Shown in pieces: positions 1-10,014 of a stretch of DNA of 64,000 bases (position 1 is its first letter; each line of letters opens with the position of its first letter). Position numbers and translations under genes: made by a program. A model generated the notes under the pieces. The model saw only the letters and a program-made list of their open reading frames with translations. It ran no database searches and was not told the DNA's origin. The DNA comes from Microcella sp. (GTDB lineage Bacteria; Actinomycetota; Actinomycetes; Actinomycetales; Microbacteriaceae): NCBI RefSeq assembly GCF_019739195.1, contig NZ_JAHHDS010000003.1, positions 1 to 64,000 of the forward strand, given 5' to 3'.

Positions 1-130
1 CGCGGACATCCTGAATCACGGCGTCAACGGCGTCGACGGCGGAGCCCACATCGCTCGCCGCGCGAGGGACGAGGGCGAGCAGGTCGGCGGCTGACAGAAC
101 GCGGCCGCGCAAATCGAGTGTTCGCATCAT
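1..130 (-). CDS. hisD: Histidinol dehydrogenase, 5' fragment (left-arm copy)
   Basis: Only the first 43 codons are present before the window edge; they are identical to the start of the complete copy at 19843-21147. The ATG at 130 is followed by a second in-frame ATG. The -10-like hexamer TAGGCT lies at 140-145 with no ribosome-binding site between, so a leaderless start is likely. The gene is divergent from the flavin reductase gene. Whether it is complete to the left cannot be seen from here. Confidence 0.85.
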   Translation of the reverse strand, partial: MMRTLDLRGRVLSAADLLALVPRAASDVGSAVDAVDAVIQDVR

Positions 131-157
131 GGCGCACTCAGCCTAATCGCGGCCAGC

Positions 158-173
158 CTCGGGAATACCCGAG
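158..173. promoter_or_regulatory. Inverted repeat between divergent hisD and flavin reductase genes (left copy)
   Basis: The sequence CTCGGGAATACCCGAG has perfect 6-bp arms around AATA. It lies in the 68-bp gap between the two divergent starts, upstream of the hisD -10 hexamer at 140-145. It may be an operator, but no binding protein can be named. Confidence 0.4.
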
Positions 174-198
174 CGTGGATGCGGTTGCATAGACCGTG

Positions 199-705
199 AT
201 GACCACCGCTCCCGACGCCACCGGATTCGACGCCTTCGCCCAGGCGTTCAGACGCCACGCTGCCGGAGTCGCCGTGATCACGGCCCTGACTACCGACGGA
301 CGACCCGTCGGCTTCACGGCGACGTCGCTCGCCTCGTTGGCCGCGGTTCCTCCGCTGGCAACCTTCAATATGGCGCGCACCGCGAGCTCGTGGCCTGCGA
401 TCGAGCAGACCGACCGCGTCGCGATTCACATGCTGGGCCAGAAAGACTTCGCGGTCGCGAAGATCATGGCGGGCGACAATGCGCGCCGCTTCGACGGCGA
501 TCACTGGGAACCCGGCCCGCACGGCTTGCCGATTCTCAAGGACGTCACCGCGTGGATGGTCGGCACGATCGTCGCCCGCACGTCGGTCGCCGACAACGCC
601 ATGATCGCGGTGCAGATCGACCAAGGTGCGCTGGGTGAGCCCGACGAGCCGCTGCTGTACCACGAGAGGGCGTTTCGGGCCCTCGGCGCCGAGCTCGACG
701 ACTAG
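199..705 (+). CDS. Flavin reductase family protein (left-arm copy)
   Basis: This 168-residue FMN-binding split-barrel protein resembles the reductase components that supply reduced flavin to two-component monooxygenases. The family motif is visible near residues 38-60: GFTATSLASLA followed by PPLATFNMA. The ATG at 199 follows an in-frame GTG at 196, and either could start the protein. The gene ends 11 bp from the convergent dnaE stop. No partner monooxygenase lies nearby, so the physiological substrate is unknown. The sequence is identical to the mirrored copy at 19268-19774. Confidence 0.8.
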   Translation: MTTAPDATGFDAFAQAFRRHAAGVAVITALTTDGRPVGFTATSLASLAAVPPLATFNMARTASSWPAIEQTDRVAIHMLGQKDFAVAKIMAGDNARRFDGDHWEPGPHGLPILKDVTAWMVGTIVARTSVADNAMIAVQIDQGALGEPDEPLLYHERAFRALGAELDD

Positions 706-716
706 GGGAACTACAA

Positions 717-3700
717 CTAGGTCAGCGCTCTCGGCCCCAGCAGACTCTTGACCTCGCCGTAGAAGTTCGCCGAGGGCTCGATGCGGTGCGGCAACTCGAA
801 GATGCGAGCCGAATCGTCGCGCAGCAGGCGCAGCCGCACCTCGGTCGAACCGCGGTGGCGGCTGAGCACCGTGTCGAGCTCGCTCACGACCTCCACGGTC
901 GCACGCTGCTCGCGCACGGTGAGCGTGAGCGGCCCCGTGTCGGCGCTCACGCCAAAGTCGGGCTGCTGCAGCGTGATCGCCTGCAGGGTGATGCCGTCGT
1001 CGCGGTGGTTGACGCGGCCGCGCACGACCACGATGCTGTCGGCCACGAGCCGCGAACCGAATTCGGTGTACGTCTTGCCGAGAAACATGATCGAGAGTTC
1101 ACCCCCGAAGTCTTCGAGCGTGATCATGCCGTAGGGATTACCGGAGTTTCGGGCCACGCGGTGTTGCACGCTCGTGATGAGGCCCGCCACCGTCACTTGC
1201 TCGCCGTCGGCCGGCGGGTTGTCGTTCAGCTCGGCGATGCTCAGACCAGCGTGCTGGGCGAGAGAGCGCTCGAGACCCGCGAGCGGGTGGTCTGATACGT
1301 AGAGCCCGAGCATCTCGCGCTCGAACGCGAGCTTGTCTTTCTTCGCCCACTCGGGCCGGTCGGGCACGTGGTCTGCGCTCTGCTCGGCGTCATCGAAGAG
1401 GCTGTCGAAGTCGAAACCCACATCGCCGACCTCTTCGGCTCGCTTCTCTTTCACCGCAGCTTCGACCGCCCCCTCGTGAATCTCCATGAGCGCGCGGCGT
1501 GTCGACCCCAGCGAGTCGAAGGCGCCCGCCTTGACAAGCGACTCGATGGCCCGCTTGTTGGCGACCGGGCTCGGCACCTTCTTCAAGAAGTCGAAGAAGC
1601 CCGTGAACCGGCCCTTCTGCTCGCGCGCTGCGCGAATGCCCTCGACGACGTTGTGGCCCACATTGCGCACAGCGCCGAGGCCGAAACGGATGTCGTCGCC
1701 GACGGCGGCGAAGTACTCGATCGACTCATTGACGTCGGGCGGCAGCACCGTGATGCCCATGCGACGGCACTCATTGAGGTAGACCGCCATCTTGTCTTTC
1801 GAGTCACCCACGCTCGTGAGCAGGGCGGCCATGTACTCGGCCGGGAAATGCGCCTTGAGGTAGGCGGTCCAGTACGACACCACGCCGTAGGCGGCCGAGT
1901 GGGCCTTGTTGAAGGCGTAGTCGGAGAACGGCAGCAGGGTCTCCCAGAGCTTCTTCACCGCCGCAGCCGAGTAGCCGTTCGCGATCATTCCCGCTTCGAA
2001 GTTCTCGAACTGCTTGTCGAGCTCTTCTTTCTTCTTCTTGCCCATCGCCCGCCGCAGCAGATCGGCCTGTGCGAGCGTGTAGCCCGCGAGCTTCTGCGCG
2101 ATCTCCATGACCTGCTCCTGATACACGATCAGGCCGTAGGTGCCGCCGAGTACTTCGGAGAGCGGTTCAGCGAGTTCGGGGTGGATCGGCTCGATGTCTT
2201 GCCGTCCGTTCTTGCGCAGCGCGTAGTTGGTGTGCGAGTCGGCGCCCATCGGCCCCGGCCGGTAGAGCGCGAGCACCGCCGAGATGTCTTCGAAGTTGTC
2301 GGGCTTCATCATGCGCAGCAGCGAGCGCATCGGCCCGCCGTCGAGCTGGAACACCCCGAGCGTGTCGCCGCGGGCCATGAGCTCGTAGGCCGCGGTGTCA
2401 TCGAGCGCGAGGTCTTCGAGCACGAGACGCTCGCCGCGGTTCGCCTCGATGTTGTCGAGCGCGTCGTCGATGATCGTCAGGTTGCGCAGCCCTAAGAAGT
2501 CCATCTTGACGAGGCCGAGCGCCTCGGAGGCCGGAAAGTCGAACTGCGTGACGATCTGGCCGTCTTGCTCGCGCTTCATGATGGGGATGATGTCGATGAG
2601 CGGCTCGCTTGACATGATCACGCCCGCCGCGTGCACGCCCCATTGCCGCTTGAGGTTCTCAAGGCCCAAGGCCGTATCGAACACCGTGCGCGCCTCGGCG
2701 TCGACCTCGATGAGGGCGCGGAAGTCGGCGGCCTCCTTGTAGCGGTCGTGCGTCTTGTCGAAGATGCCCGCGAGGGGCATGTCTTTGCCCATGATCGCGG
2801 GCGGCATGACCTTGGTGAGCTTCTCACCCATTCCGAACGGGAAGCCGAGCACGCGGGAGCTGTCTTTCAGGGCCTGCTTGGCCTTGATGGTGCCGTAGGT
2901 GACGATCTGGGCGACGCGCTCGTCGCCGTACTTTTCGGTGACGTAGCGGATCACCTCGCCGCGTCGCCGGTCGTCGAAGTCGACGTCGAAGTCGGGCATC
3001 GAGACGCGGTCGGGGTTCAAGAACCGCTCGAAGATGAGGCCGTGCTCGAGCGGATCGAGGTCAGTGATGCGCATCGCGTAAGCCGCCATCGATCCGGCGC
3101 CCGAGCCGCGACCCGGGCCCACGCGAATGCCGTTGTGCTTCGACCAGTTGATGAAGTCGGCAACGACGAGGAAGTACCCCGAGAAGCCCATCTGCGTGAT
3201 GACGCCGATCTCGTACTCGGCACGCGCGCGCACAGCATCCGGAACTCCGCCCGGATACCGCACCGCCAGCCCCCGCTCGACCTCCTGAATGAACCAGCTG
3301 TTCTCGGTCTCGCCTTCGGGAACCGGGAACCGGGGCATGTAGTTCGCCGACGTGTCGAAGGCGACCTCCGTGCGCTCAGCGATGAGCAGCGTGTTGTCGC
3401 AAGCCTCGGGGTAGTCGCGGAACAGCTCGCGCATCTGCGCGGGGGTCTTCAGGTAGAACTCGTCGGTGTCGAACTTGAATCGGTTCGGGTCGTCGAGGGT
3501 GCTGCCCGACTGCACGCACAGCAACGCCGCGTGCGAGCCCGCGTCGGCCGCGTGCGTATAGTGCAGGTCGTTGGTGGCGACGAGCGGCAGCCCTAAGTCT
3601 TTCGCGAGCCGAATGAGCTCGGTCATGGTGCGGCGCTCGATACCGAGGCCGTGGTCCATGATCTCGACGAAGTAGTTCTCGGCGCCGAAGATGTCGCGGA

Positions 3701-4232
3701 ACTCGGCTGCGGCTTCGCGAGCCTTGTCGTACTCGCCGAGTCGCAGGCGCGTCTGCACCTCACCACTCACGCAGCCCGTCGTCGCGATGACGCCCTTGCT
3801 GTACCGGCTCAGCAGCTCGCGATCCATCCGGGGCTTGAAGTAGTAGCCCTCGATCGAAGCGAGCGACGACATGCGGAACAGATTGTGCATGCCCGTCGTC
3901 GAGGCGGCGAGCATTGTGAGGTGCGTGTACGCGCCCGAGCCCGACACGTCATCCTCGCCGCCGACCCCCCACTTCACGCGCGTCTTGTCGGTGCGATGCG
4001 TGCCAGGCGTCAAGTAGGCCTCGATGCCGATGATCGGCTTGATTCCCGACTCGGTCGCCGTCTTCCAGAAGTCGAACGCCCCGAACATGCTGCCGTGGTC
4101 GGTGATCGCGATCGCCGGCATGCCCTGCGAGACCGCTTCGGCGATGAGCGGCTTGACGCGCGCGGCGCCGTCGAGCATCGAGTACTCGCTGTGCACGTGG
4201 AGGTGGACGAACGAGTCTGCTCGAGTGGTCAC
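717..4232 (-). CDS. dnaE: DNA polymerase III subunit alpha, DnaE1 (left-arm copy)
   Basis: This is the complete 1171-residue replicative polymerase, identical to the copy at 15741-19256, where the domains are described. It starts at GTG 4232 with GGAGG just upstream. An essential gene of this size present twice with no visible difference is a strong argument that this arm is an artefactual or extremely recent duplicate. Confidence 0.95.
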   Translation of the reverse strand: MTTRADSFVHLHVHSEYSMLDGAARVKPLIAEAVSQGMPAIAITDHGSMFGAFDFWKTATESGIKPIIGIEAYLTPGTHRTDKTRVKWGVGGEDDVSGSGAYTHLTMLAASTTGMHNLFRMSSLASIEGYYFKPRMDRELLSRYSKGVIATTGCVSGEVQTRLRLGEYDKAREAAAEFRDIFGAENYFVEIMDHGLGIERRTMTELIRLAKDLGLPLVATNDLHYTHAADAGSHAALLCVQSGSTLDDPNRFKFDTDEFYLKTPAQMRELFRDYPEACDNTLLIAERTEVAFDTSANYMPRFPVPEGETENSWFIQEVERGLAVRYPGGVPDAVRARAEYEIGVITQMGFSGYFLVVADFINWSKHNGIRVGPGRGSGAGSMAAYAMRITDLDPLEHGLIFERFLNPDRVSMPDFDVDFDDRRRGEVIRYVTEKYGDERVAQIVTYGTIKAKQALKDSSRVLGFPFGMGEKLTKVMPPAIMGKDMPLAGIFDKTHDRYKEAADFRALIEVDAEARTVFDTALGLENLKRQWGVHAAGVIMSSEPLIDIIPIMKREQDGQIVTQFDFPASEALGLVKMDFLGLRNLTIIDDALDNIEANRGERLVLEDLALDDTAAYELMARGDTLGVFQLDGGPMRSLLRMMKPDNFEDISAVLALYRPGPMGADSHTNYALRKNGRQDIEPIHPELAEPLSEVLGGTYGLIVYQEQVMEIAQKLAGYTLAQADLLRRAMGKKKKEELDKQFENFEAGMIANGYSAAAVKKLWETLLPFSDYAFNKAHSAAYGVVSYWTAYLKAHFPAEYMAALLTSVGDSKDKMAVYLNECRRMGITVLPPDVNESIEYFAAVGDDIRFGLGAVRNVGHNVVEGIRAAREQKGRFTGFFDFLKKVPSPVANKRAIESLVKAGAFDSLGSTRRALMEIHEGAVEAAVKEKRAEEVGDVGFDFDSLFDDAEQSADHVPDRPEWAKKDKLAFEREMLGLYVSDHPLAGLERSLAQHAGLSIAELNDNPPADGEQVTVAGLITSVQHRVARNSGNPYGMITLEDFGGELSIMFLGKTYTEFGSRLVADSIVVVRGRVNHRDDGITLQAITLQQPDFGVSADTGPLTLTVREQRATVEVVSELDTVLSRHRGSTEVRLRLLRDDSARIFELPHRIEPSANFYGEVKSLLGPRALT

Positions 4233-4262
4233 GGGGCCTCCGACGGGTCGATCTGGACCCTC

Positions 4263-4268
4263 AGTCTA
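4263..4268 (-). promoter_or_regulatory. Putative -10 element of dnaE (left copy)
   Basis: TAGACT on the minus strand lies 30 nt upstream of the dnaE GTG in the 77-bp rluD-dnaE gap. It suggests dnaE has its own promoter as well as any read-through from rluD. No convincing -35 box is visible. Confidence 0.4.
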
Positions 4269-4309
4269 GGTCGTGCGCGCACTCACTCCCGGCCCTCTCG
4301 ACGGGCGCG

Positions 4310-5233
4310 TCACCCCTCGCGCAGCACATCGAGAGCGTGCTGCAGGTCGTCGGGGTACGTCGACGAGTACTCGACCCGTTCGCCCGTCGACGGATGCCGA
4401 AAACCGAGCCGCATGGCGTGCAGCCACTGGCGCTCGAGGCCGAGCCGCTCACTCAGCACAGGGTCTGCACCGTACATCGCGTCACCCACGCAGGGGTGGC
4501 GCTGAGCGGCCATGTGCACGCGGATCTGGTGCGTTCTGCCCGTTTCTAGGTGCACCTCGAGCAACGAGGCCCGGGGGAAGGCCTCGAGCGTGTCGTAGTG
4601 CGTGATGGAGGGCTTACCGCCAGCGACGACGGCGAACTTCCAGGCGCTGCCGGGATGCCGGCCGATCGGCGCGTCAATCGTGCCCGAGAGCGGATCGGGA
4701 TGGCCTTGCACGACGGCGTGGTAGATCTTGTCGACCTCCCGGTCGTGAAACTGCCGCTTGAGCTCGCGATAGGCACGCTCAGACTTCGCCACGACCATGA
4801 GCCCGCTCGTGCCCGCATCGAGCCGGTGTACGACGCCCGCTCGCTCGGCCGGGCCCGACGTCGCGATGCCGTAACCTGCCGCGGCGAGGGCGCCGATCAC
4901 AGTCGGGCCCGTCCACCCCACCGAAGGGTGAGCTGCCACACCCACGGGCTTGTCGACAACGACGAGATCATCGTCATCGTGCACGATGCGCAGATTGTCG
5001 ACCGGGATGGGCTCGATGCGCGCTTCTCGTCGCGGCTGCCAGGTGACCTCGAGCCAGGCGTCGGCAGCCACACGGTCTGATTTGCCGACGACGCGGCCGT
5101 CGAGGGTCACTCCTCCTGCATCTGCGATCTCAGCAGCCTGTGTGCGAGAGAAGCCGAGGAGCGTCGCGAGCGCGACGTCGACACGCTCGCCGGCGCGACC
5201 GGGAGGAACGGAAAGGGAGCGCGACTCGGTCAC
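4310..5233 (-). CDS. rluD: RluA-family 23S rRNA pseudouridine synthase (left-arm copy)
   Basis: This is the complete 307-residue mirror copy of the enzyme at 14740-15663, with an N-terminal S4 RNA-binding domain and the catalytic HRLDAGTSG motif. Its GTG start lies in the loop of a strong hairpin (5215-5245). It follows divIVA by only 34 bp; no lspA intervenes, although lspA is common at this point in related genomes. Confidence 0.92.
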   Translation of the reverse strand: MTESRSLSVPPGRAGERVDVALATLLGFSRTQAAEIADAGGVTLDGRVVGKSDRVAADAWLEVTWQPRREARIEPIPVDNLRIVHDDDDLVVVDKPVGVAAHPSVGWTGPTVIGALAAAGYGIATSGPAERAGVVHRLDAGTSGLMVVAKSERAYRELKRQFHDREVDKIYHAVVQGHPDPLSGTIDAPIGRHPGSAWKFAVVAGGKPSITHYDTLEAFPRASLLEVHLETGRTHQIRVHMAAQRHPCVGDAMYGADPVLSERLGLERQWLHAMRLGFRHPSTGERVEYSSTYPDDLQHALDVLREG

Positions 5234-5245
5234 CGTCGCGCTCCC
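5215..5245 (-). terminator. Strong hairpin spanning the rluD start codon (left copy)
   Basis: On the minus strand GGGAGCGCGAC and GTCGCGCTCCC form an 11-bp stem with a 9-nt loop, followed by TTT. It has terminator shape but covers the ribosome-binding site and start codon of rluD. See the mirrored entry at 14728-14758. Confidence 0.6.
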
Positions 5246-5247
5246 CT

Positions 5248-5263
5248 GTCCGTTCGAACGGAC
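5248..5263. promoter_or_regulatory. Perfect 16-bp palindrome after divIVA (left copy)
   Basis: GTCCGTTCGAACGGAC has 8-bp arms with no spacer and lies immediately after the divIVA stop codon. It may be a protein-binding site or part of the transcript end together with the adjacent hairpin. Confidence 0.4.
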
Positions 5264-5267
5264 TGGC

Positions 5268-6065
5268 TCAGGAGCCGTAGCCCGGGTACTGACTCGGCGG
5301 CGGCGATTGCGGTGCCGGGTACGACGGCGCCGAGCCCGGTGCCGGGAACGTCGGAGCGGAGCCCGGGTACGACTGCTCGTAGCTCGGCGACGACTGCGCG
5401 GCGACAGGCTGCGATGCGCCAGCCTCCGACGGGGTCGAGCCCGACTGTGTCGATGCCGCCGACGGAACGCTGGCCGGCTGCGCCGTGCCCTCGAGTTCGT
5501 TCAGCTGACTCTGAATGTAGGTGCGCAGCTGCTGACGGTACTCGCGCTCGAAGGTGCGCAGCTCGTCGACACTGCGCTGCAGGGTCGCGCGTTGCTGCTC
5601 GAGCGCCTGCAGCTGGCCCTGCTGGGCGCTCGCCGCCTCCGCGACGATGCGAGCAGCTTCAGCCTCGCCCTCGGCGATGAGCTGCTCTTTCTTGGCCTGA
5701 CCCTCGCGCACGTGCTCTTCGTGCAGGCGTCGAGCGAGCTGCAGAAGATTGTTGGTGTCGGCAGAGGCCTCGGCGGCCGGAGGAGCCGCGGGCTCCGGGG
5801 CAGGCACGGGTGCGGGAGGCGCGACCATCGGCGCGGCGGCGGGAGCCTGCATGCCGGCGGGAGCACCGCCCCCGCGCTGCAGTTCGGCAATGCGGGCATC
5901 GGCAGCGACCAACCGCTGTCGCAGCTCGTCGTTCTCTTGCGTGAGGCGACGGAGCTCGACGACGATCTCGTCGAGGAAGTCGTCGACCTCATCCTGGTCG
6001 TAGCCCTCGCGGAACTTGGTCGACTGGAAGCGCTTGTTGACGACATCTTCGGGCGTGAGAGCCAT
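5268..6065 (-). CDS. divIVA: DivIVA/Wag31 polar growth scaffold (left-arm copy)
   Basis: This is the 265-residue mirror copy of the gene at 13908-14705, starting at the ATG of [13 protein letters not shown]. An N-terminal DivIVA membrane-binding segment is followed by coiled coil and a Pro/Tyr/Ser-rich tail. The reading frame is open further upstream, but the ATG at 6065 matches the family start and has GAGGTG in front. Confidence 0.93.
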   Translation of the reverse strand: MALTPEDVVNKRFQSTKFREGYDQDEVDDFLDEIVVELRRLTQENDELRQRLVAADARIAELQRGGGAPAGMQAPAAAPMVAPPAPVPAPEPAAPPAAEASADTNNLLQLARRLHEEHVREGQAKKEQLIAEGEAEAARIVAEAASAQQGQLQALEQQRATLQRSVDELRTFEREYRQQLRTYIQSQLNELEGTAQPASVPSAASTQSGSTPSEAGASQPVAAQSSPSYEQSYPGSAPTFPAPGSAPSYPAPQSPPPSQYPGYGS

Positions 6066-6188
6066 GCGCGTCACCTCGAAACTTTCTGGAGCGGTTGAAT
6101 AACGATGGGGTAACGCTAGCAACAACTCGTCACATGCGTCACATCCGTGTCAATCAGCGTAGCGCGTGCCGTCTGCACGGCGCACGGG

Positions 6189-6485
6189 TCATCGTCCGCT
6201 GACGAGCGACATCAGGATGAGCAGCACGATCAGCACGATCGTCCAGGCGAGATCGAGCCGGATCGACCCGAGCTGCAGGGGCGGAATCACGCGACGAACC
6301 GCCTTGATCGGCGGGTCGGTGATCGTGTAGCTCGACTCGGCGAGCACGACGATCGCGCCCCGCGGACGCCAACCGGGGTTGAGCACCTGCATCCAGTCGA
6401 ACACGAATCGCGCCCACATCGCGATGAACACGACAAGCAGGGCGAGGTAGATCACGTTGAGGATGATCGAGAAGACGAGCGGCAC
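6189..6485 (-). CDS. yggT: YggT family membrane protein (left-arm copy)
   Basis: This 98-residue protein has a membrane segment at each end (about residues 4-24 and 78-96) and a YggT-type central region with W, P and R residues. It is identical to 13488-13784. Its position between sepF and divIVA is the conserved one, and its role is generally linked to membrane or division functions that are not biochemically defined. Confidence 0.85.
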   Translation of the reverse strand: MPLVFSIILNVIYLALLVVFIAMWARFVFDWMQVLNPGWRPRGAIVVLAESSYTITDPPIKAVRRVIPPLQLGSIRLDLAWTIVLIVLLILMSLVSGR

Positions 6486-6529
6486 AGACCTAGTCTCTCA
6501 GGTCAGGCTGACAACGAGTGCGGCAGCGG

Positions 6530-6985
6530 TCAGTCTCGCGCGAGGAATGATGCGTCGACGTCAGGCTCGACCTCGACCGAGTCGCCCGTGGTCGCGACAT
6601 GCGCGGGTGAGAGCAGGAACACCTTGCTCGTCACGCGCTCGATGCGCCCGTAGAGGCCCTCGGAGAGCCCGCTCGCGAAGTCGACGAGTCGACGGGCGTC
6701 GGGCTCGCTCATCTGCGACAGGTTCATGATGACGGGCACGCCCTCGCGGAAGCTCTCGGCGATCACCTGCGCATCTTTGTAGGCCCGCGGGTGCACGGTG
6801 AGAATCTCGTTCATCTCCGGCTGTGCGGCGGCACGTGCCGGCGTTGCGCGACGCAGCGGGGTCACGGGGGCGCGCTGCGCGGCGGCGGCGGGCGCCGAAG
6901 GCGCCGAAGCGGCGGGGTGCTCGTACTCGACCTCTTCGTCGGCGAGGCCGAGGTACACCATGGTCTTGCGCAGCGGGTTGCTCAT
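6530..6985 (-). CDS. sepF: SepF cell-division protein (left-arm copy)
   Basis: This is the 151-residue mirror copy of 12988-13443. SepF tethers FtsZ to the membrane in actinobacteria. An N-terminal amphipathic segment, an Ala/Pro linker and the C-terminal SepF domain ([16 protein letters not shown] region) are visible. A CGTGAC-T-GTCACG repeat lies upstream at 7003-7015. Confidence 0.93.
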   Translation of the reverse strand: MSNPLRKTMVYLGLADEEVEYEHPAASAPSAPAAAAQRAPVTPLRRATPARAAAQPEMNEILTVHPRAYKDAQVIAESFREGVPVIMNLSQMSEPDARRLVDFASGLSEGLYGRIERVTSKVFLLSPAHVATTGDSVEVEPDVDASFLARD

Positions 6986-7002
6986 GTTCCGTCCTTACCG
7001 GT

Positions 7003-7015
7003 CGTGACAGTCACG
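7003..7015. promoter_or_regulatory. Inverted repeat upstream of sepF (left copy)
   Basis: CGTGAC-T-GTCACG has perfect 6-bp arms with a single central base. It lies between the yggS stop and the sepF ribosome-binding site. It could be an operator or the start of a short leader hairpin. Confidence 0.35.
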
Positions 7016-7018
7016 AGG

Positions 7019-7702
7019 TTAGGGCTGCGCGGGTCGTTTTCCCGTGATTGCCGCGCCGATGCGCAGGTGTGTCGCGCCTTCGGCGATGGCCTCGGCGTAG
7101 TCGCCCGACATGCCCGCCGAGATCTGCGAGGCGTGCGGCGCCAGTGCGCGCAGCTCGTCGGAGATCGCCCTCAGCCGGCCGAAGGCGGCTCGAGCGGGCT
7201 CGTCGAGAGGAGCCACGGCCATCACGCCGAGTAGGCGCAGGGTCGGCACGACGAGCACCGTCTCGGCGAGCCGCAGCACCTCCCCCGGTTCGACACCACC
7301 GCGTGCGGAGTCGTCAGTCAGGTTGACCTCGAGGAAGACGTCGATCGGCCGTTCGACCTTGGCGAGCGCGGTCACGAGCGACGAGCGGTCGACAGAGTGG
7401 ATCACCCGCGCGTACTCGGTGACTGCCCGGGCCTTGTTCGACTGCAGCTGCCCGACGAAGTGCCAGGTGAGCGGAAGAGCTGCCAGGGCGGCAGCCTTCG
7501 GCGCAGCATCCTGATGCCGGTTCTCACCGACATCGGTCACCCCCATGGCGGCCAGCTGCTCGATGAGCGACGCGGGATGGAACTTGGTCACGACGACGGT
7601 CGTGATCTCGTCGATCGAGCGCCCGGCAGAACGGCACGCCTCGGCGATGCCCTGGGAAACCGTCGCGTACCGATCGGCGAGCTGAGGATCGATCTCGGTC
7701 AT
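7019..7702 (-). CDS. yggS: YggS-type PLP homeostasis protein (left-arm copy)
   Basis: This is the 227-residue mirror copy of 12271-12954, a PLP-binding TIM-barrel protein (PLPBP family). The cofactor lysine is K40 in VVVTKFHP. It sits directly between ftsZ and sepF; the pgeF (YfiH) gene that is often found here in actinobacteria is absent. Confidence 0.92.
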   Translation of the reverse strand: MTEIDPQLADRYATVSQGIAEACRSAGRSIDEITTVVVTKFHPASLIEQLAAMGVTDVGENRHQDAAPKAAALAALPLTWHFVGQLQSNKARAVTEYARVIHSVDRSSLVTALAKVERPIDVFLEVNLTDDSARGGVEPGEVLRLAETVLVVPTLRLLGVMAVAPLDEPARAAFGRLRAISDELRALAPHASQISAGMSGDYAEAIAEGATHLRIGAAITGKRPAQP

Positions 7703-7738
7703 GACCCGGTCGTCGCACTCAGCGTCGCACTCGGATGC

Positions 7739-8887
7739 TCACCGCAAGAAGTCGGGAACATCGAGCTCATCGTCGTCATCATCGAGCTCGATCGGATCGA
7801 TCGGGGCCGTCGCCCCGAGCTCGGCGTCATCAGCCCACGGTCGATCGAGCCGGGCCATCGGGTCAGCCGATGCCGGCGCCGTCGCGGGCTCATCGGATTG
7901 CACGTAGGTGGCGCGCTTGTCGCGGTGCACCGTCGTGGGCTCACCGCCGTCGAAGCCGGCCGCGATCACCGTCACCCGCACTTCATCGCCGAGGGTGTCG
8001 TCGATGACCGCGCCGAAGATGATGTTGGCCTCGGGGTGCACGGCCTCTTGCACGAGCCGGGCGGCGTCGTTGATCTCGAAGATGCCGAGGTTCGAGCCGC
8101 CCTGGATCGACAGCAGCACGCCGTGGGCGCCGTCGATGCTCGCTTCGAGCAGCGGACTCGCGACGGCGAGCTCGGCCGCCTTGATGGCGCGATCGGCGCC
8201 GCGAGCCGAGCCGATGCCCATGAGGGCCGAGCCCGCTCCTTGCATGACGCTCTTGACGTCGGCGAAGTCGAGGTTGATGAGGCCCGGGGTCGTGATGAGG
8301 TCGGTGATGCCCTGCACGCCGGCGAGCAGCACCTGGTCGGCCGTCGCGAAGGCTTCGAGCATCGAGATGCCGCGATCAGAGATCTCGAGCAGTCGGTCGT
8401 TGGGCACGACGATGAGGGTGTCGACCTCGTTCTTCAGCGAGGCCACGCCCGAGTCGGCCTGCGCCTGGCGCCGCTTGCCCTCAAACTCGAATGGCTTGGT
8501 GACCACGCCGATCGTGAGTGCGCCGATCGACTTCGCGATGCGCGCGACGACGGGGGCGCCGCCGGTTCCGGTGCCACCTCCCTCACCCGCCGTCACGAAT
8601 ACCATGTCGGCGCCCGCGAGCGCCTCCTCGATCTCTTCGGCGTGGTCCTCCGTCGCGCGACGACCGACCTCGGGGTCGGCACCGGCGCCGAGTCCGCGCG
8701 TCAGGTCGCGACCGACGTCGAGCTTGACGTCGGCATCGCTCATGAGCAACGCCTGGGCATCGGTGTTGATCGCGATGAACTCAACCCCGCGCAGCCCGAG
8801 CTCGATCATGCGGTTGACGGCGTTGACGCCGCCGCCGCCAATGCCGACGACCTTGATCACGGCGAGGTAGTTCTGGTTCGAGGTCAC
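7739..8887 (-). CDS. ftsZ: Cell division protein FtsZ (left-arm copy)
   Basis: This is the mirror copy of 11086-12234 (382 residues from the GTG at 8887). The tubulin signature [10 protein letters not shown] and the C-terminal VPDFLR peptide are both present. The upstream in-frame ATG at 8911 is possible, but GGAAGG sits 7 nt before the GTG, and the resulting [10 protein letters not shown] start matches the family. Confidence 0.95.
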   Translation of the reverse strand: MTSNQNYLAVIKVVGIGGGGVNAVNRMIELGLRGVEFIAINTDAQALLMSDADVKLDVGRDLTRGLGAGADPEVGRRATEDHAEEIEEALAGADMVFVTAGEGGGTGTGGAPVVARIAKSIGALTIGVVTKPFEFEGKRRQAQADSGVASLKNEVDTLIVVPNDRLLEISDRGISMLEAFATADQVLLAGVQGITDLITTPGLINLDFADVKSVMQGAGSALMGIGSARGADRAIKAAELAVASPLLEASIDGAHGVLLSIQGGSNLGIFEINDAARLVQEAVHPEANIIFGAVIDDTLGDEVRVTVIAAGFDGGEPTTVHRDKRATYVQSDEPATAPASADPMARLDRPWADDAELGATAPIDPIELDDDDDELDVPDFLR

Positions 8888-9039
8888 GTCGGAGCCTTCC
8901 GCGGTAAACATTAACCTTCGAGTTGAAGGCTAAAGTTATGCTCAGTATGTACTGCTGAGACGACGGTAGGGCTCACAGCGAGCGGGGCCCCGCAGGCACG
9001 CCGCGTGTCGCGCGCACACGGCCGCCGCTCACAGTGCGT
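8888..9039 (-). promoter_or_regulatory. ftsQ-ftsZ intergenic control region (left copy)
   Basis: This 152-bp gap mirrors 10934-11085. It contains a 12-bp GCGGGGCCCCGC palindrome (8982-8993), a CAGTA-CA-TACTG repeat (8943-8954), candidate -10 sequences, and a 7-bp leader hairpin (8913-8931) just before the ftsZ ribosome-binding site. Confidence 0.45.
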
Positions 9040-10014
9040 TCAGAGCCGCCGCACGACCAGGCTGTCGGGCGCCGAGACGTCGTACTCCCAGGCGACCCCC
9101 TGATCGGTCGCGCCGATCGCCGCCGCGAGCACCCGCGCCTTGTACTCCGAGCGCTCCCCGCTCCCCCAGATCACGCGGTGCCCCGCCCCGATCATGCTGA
9201 AGCTCACGTCATCGCGGGTGGTCGCCGAGATCACGTCGACGCGTTCGCGCAACTCGCTCGGGAGTGCGAGCAGCACGGCAGCGACACTGCGGAACGGCAG
9301 GGCATCCGGATCAGCGGCATCGACGGCGAGCGACGGGATGCCCGCGGGGCGTTCTGGCGACGACTCGACCACCACGCCCGCCGCGTCGACCAGATCCCAG
9401 ACAGCGCCGCGCGCGACCGCACCGATGGGTTGCCGCTCGACCACCCTCACGACGAGAGTGTGCGGAGGGACGACCTCGGTCGAGTACGACCTGATGAGCG
9501 CGAACTGGGCCAGATCGTTGCGAATGCCGCCCTCGTCGAGCAGCGCCAGTGGCGTGCCCCGATGATCGTCGAGGGCCGACTGCACCACATTCGCGTCGAG
9601 ACGCTCTGTGCCGGCGACCACGATCGTCGTGAGCGCCATGAGCGGAGAGAGGGTCACGAGGGCCACGCCCCCGATGAGTCCGAGCAGCGCGAGCACGACT
9701 CCCGCGCCGATCAGGCGGCGCCGTCGACCGCGGCGAGTGAATCGACGACGCTCGGCGCGCTCGGCGGCGCGGCGCTCTCGAGCGGCAGCGCGCGCGGCGG
9801 CGCGGGCAGCGCGATCACTCTGGTCGACGTCAGGGTTTCGCTGGTCTGACGCGCGCTGGCGCGGTGCGCGAGCCGTTTCGGCGCGGGCACGCGGCGGTGT
9901 CGACTCGGCACCGCTCGACCGAGGCGTCGACGACCGCGGGGCACGTGTCTGTCGCGGTGCGGGTGCCGGGGGCTCCCTGCGCGGCGCGCGATCGTGCCCT
10001 TCGGGCCGCTTCAC
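9040..10014 (-). CDS. ftsQ: Cell division protein FtsQ (only complete copy)
   Basis: This 324-residue bitopic divisome protein has a long Arg/Pro/Ala-rich cytoplasmic tail (1-125), one membrane helix (about 128-155, LIGAGVVLALLGLIGG) and an extracytoplasmic POTRA/FtsQ domain. FtsQ links early and late division proteins. The GTG at 10014 has GGAG 10 nt upstream, and its first bases overlap a TGA that ends another reading frame, as in a tightly packed murC-ftsQ junction. The first 29 codons lie in the palindrome loop, so only this copy is whole. The frame is open further upstream, but that part reads into the inverted arm and is chimeric. Confidence 0.9.
   Translation of the reverse strand: MKRPEGHDRAPRREPPAPAPRQTRAPRSSTPRSSGAESTPPRARAETARAPRQRASDQRNPDVDQSDRAARAAARAAARERRAAERAERRRFTRRGRRRRLIGAGVVLALLGLIGGVALVTLSPLMALTTIVVAGTERLDANVVQSALDDHRGTPLALLDEGGIRNDLAQFALIRSYSTEVVPPHTLVVRVVERQPIGAVARGAVWDLVDAAGVVVESSPERPAGIPSLAVDAADPDALPFRSVAAVLLALPSELRERVDVISATTRDDVSFSMIGAGHRVIWGSGERSEYKARVLAAAIGATDQGVAWEYDVSAPDSLVVRRL

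Larger units (their letters stand above)
1..9926. repeat. Left arm of a 9.9-kb inverted repeat
   Basis: Every base I compared is the exact reverse complement of the right arm, position x pairing with 19973-x. I compared both arm ends directly, and all predicted proteins in all frames are identical in mirrored positions. The arm is still matching at base 1, so it may continue outside the window. It contains a truncated hisD and complete copies of the flavin reductase gene, dnaE, rluD, divIVA, yggT, sepF, yggS, ftsZ and ftsQ. Confidence 0.97.
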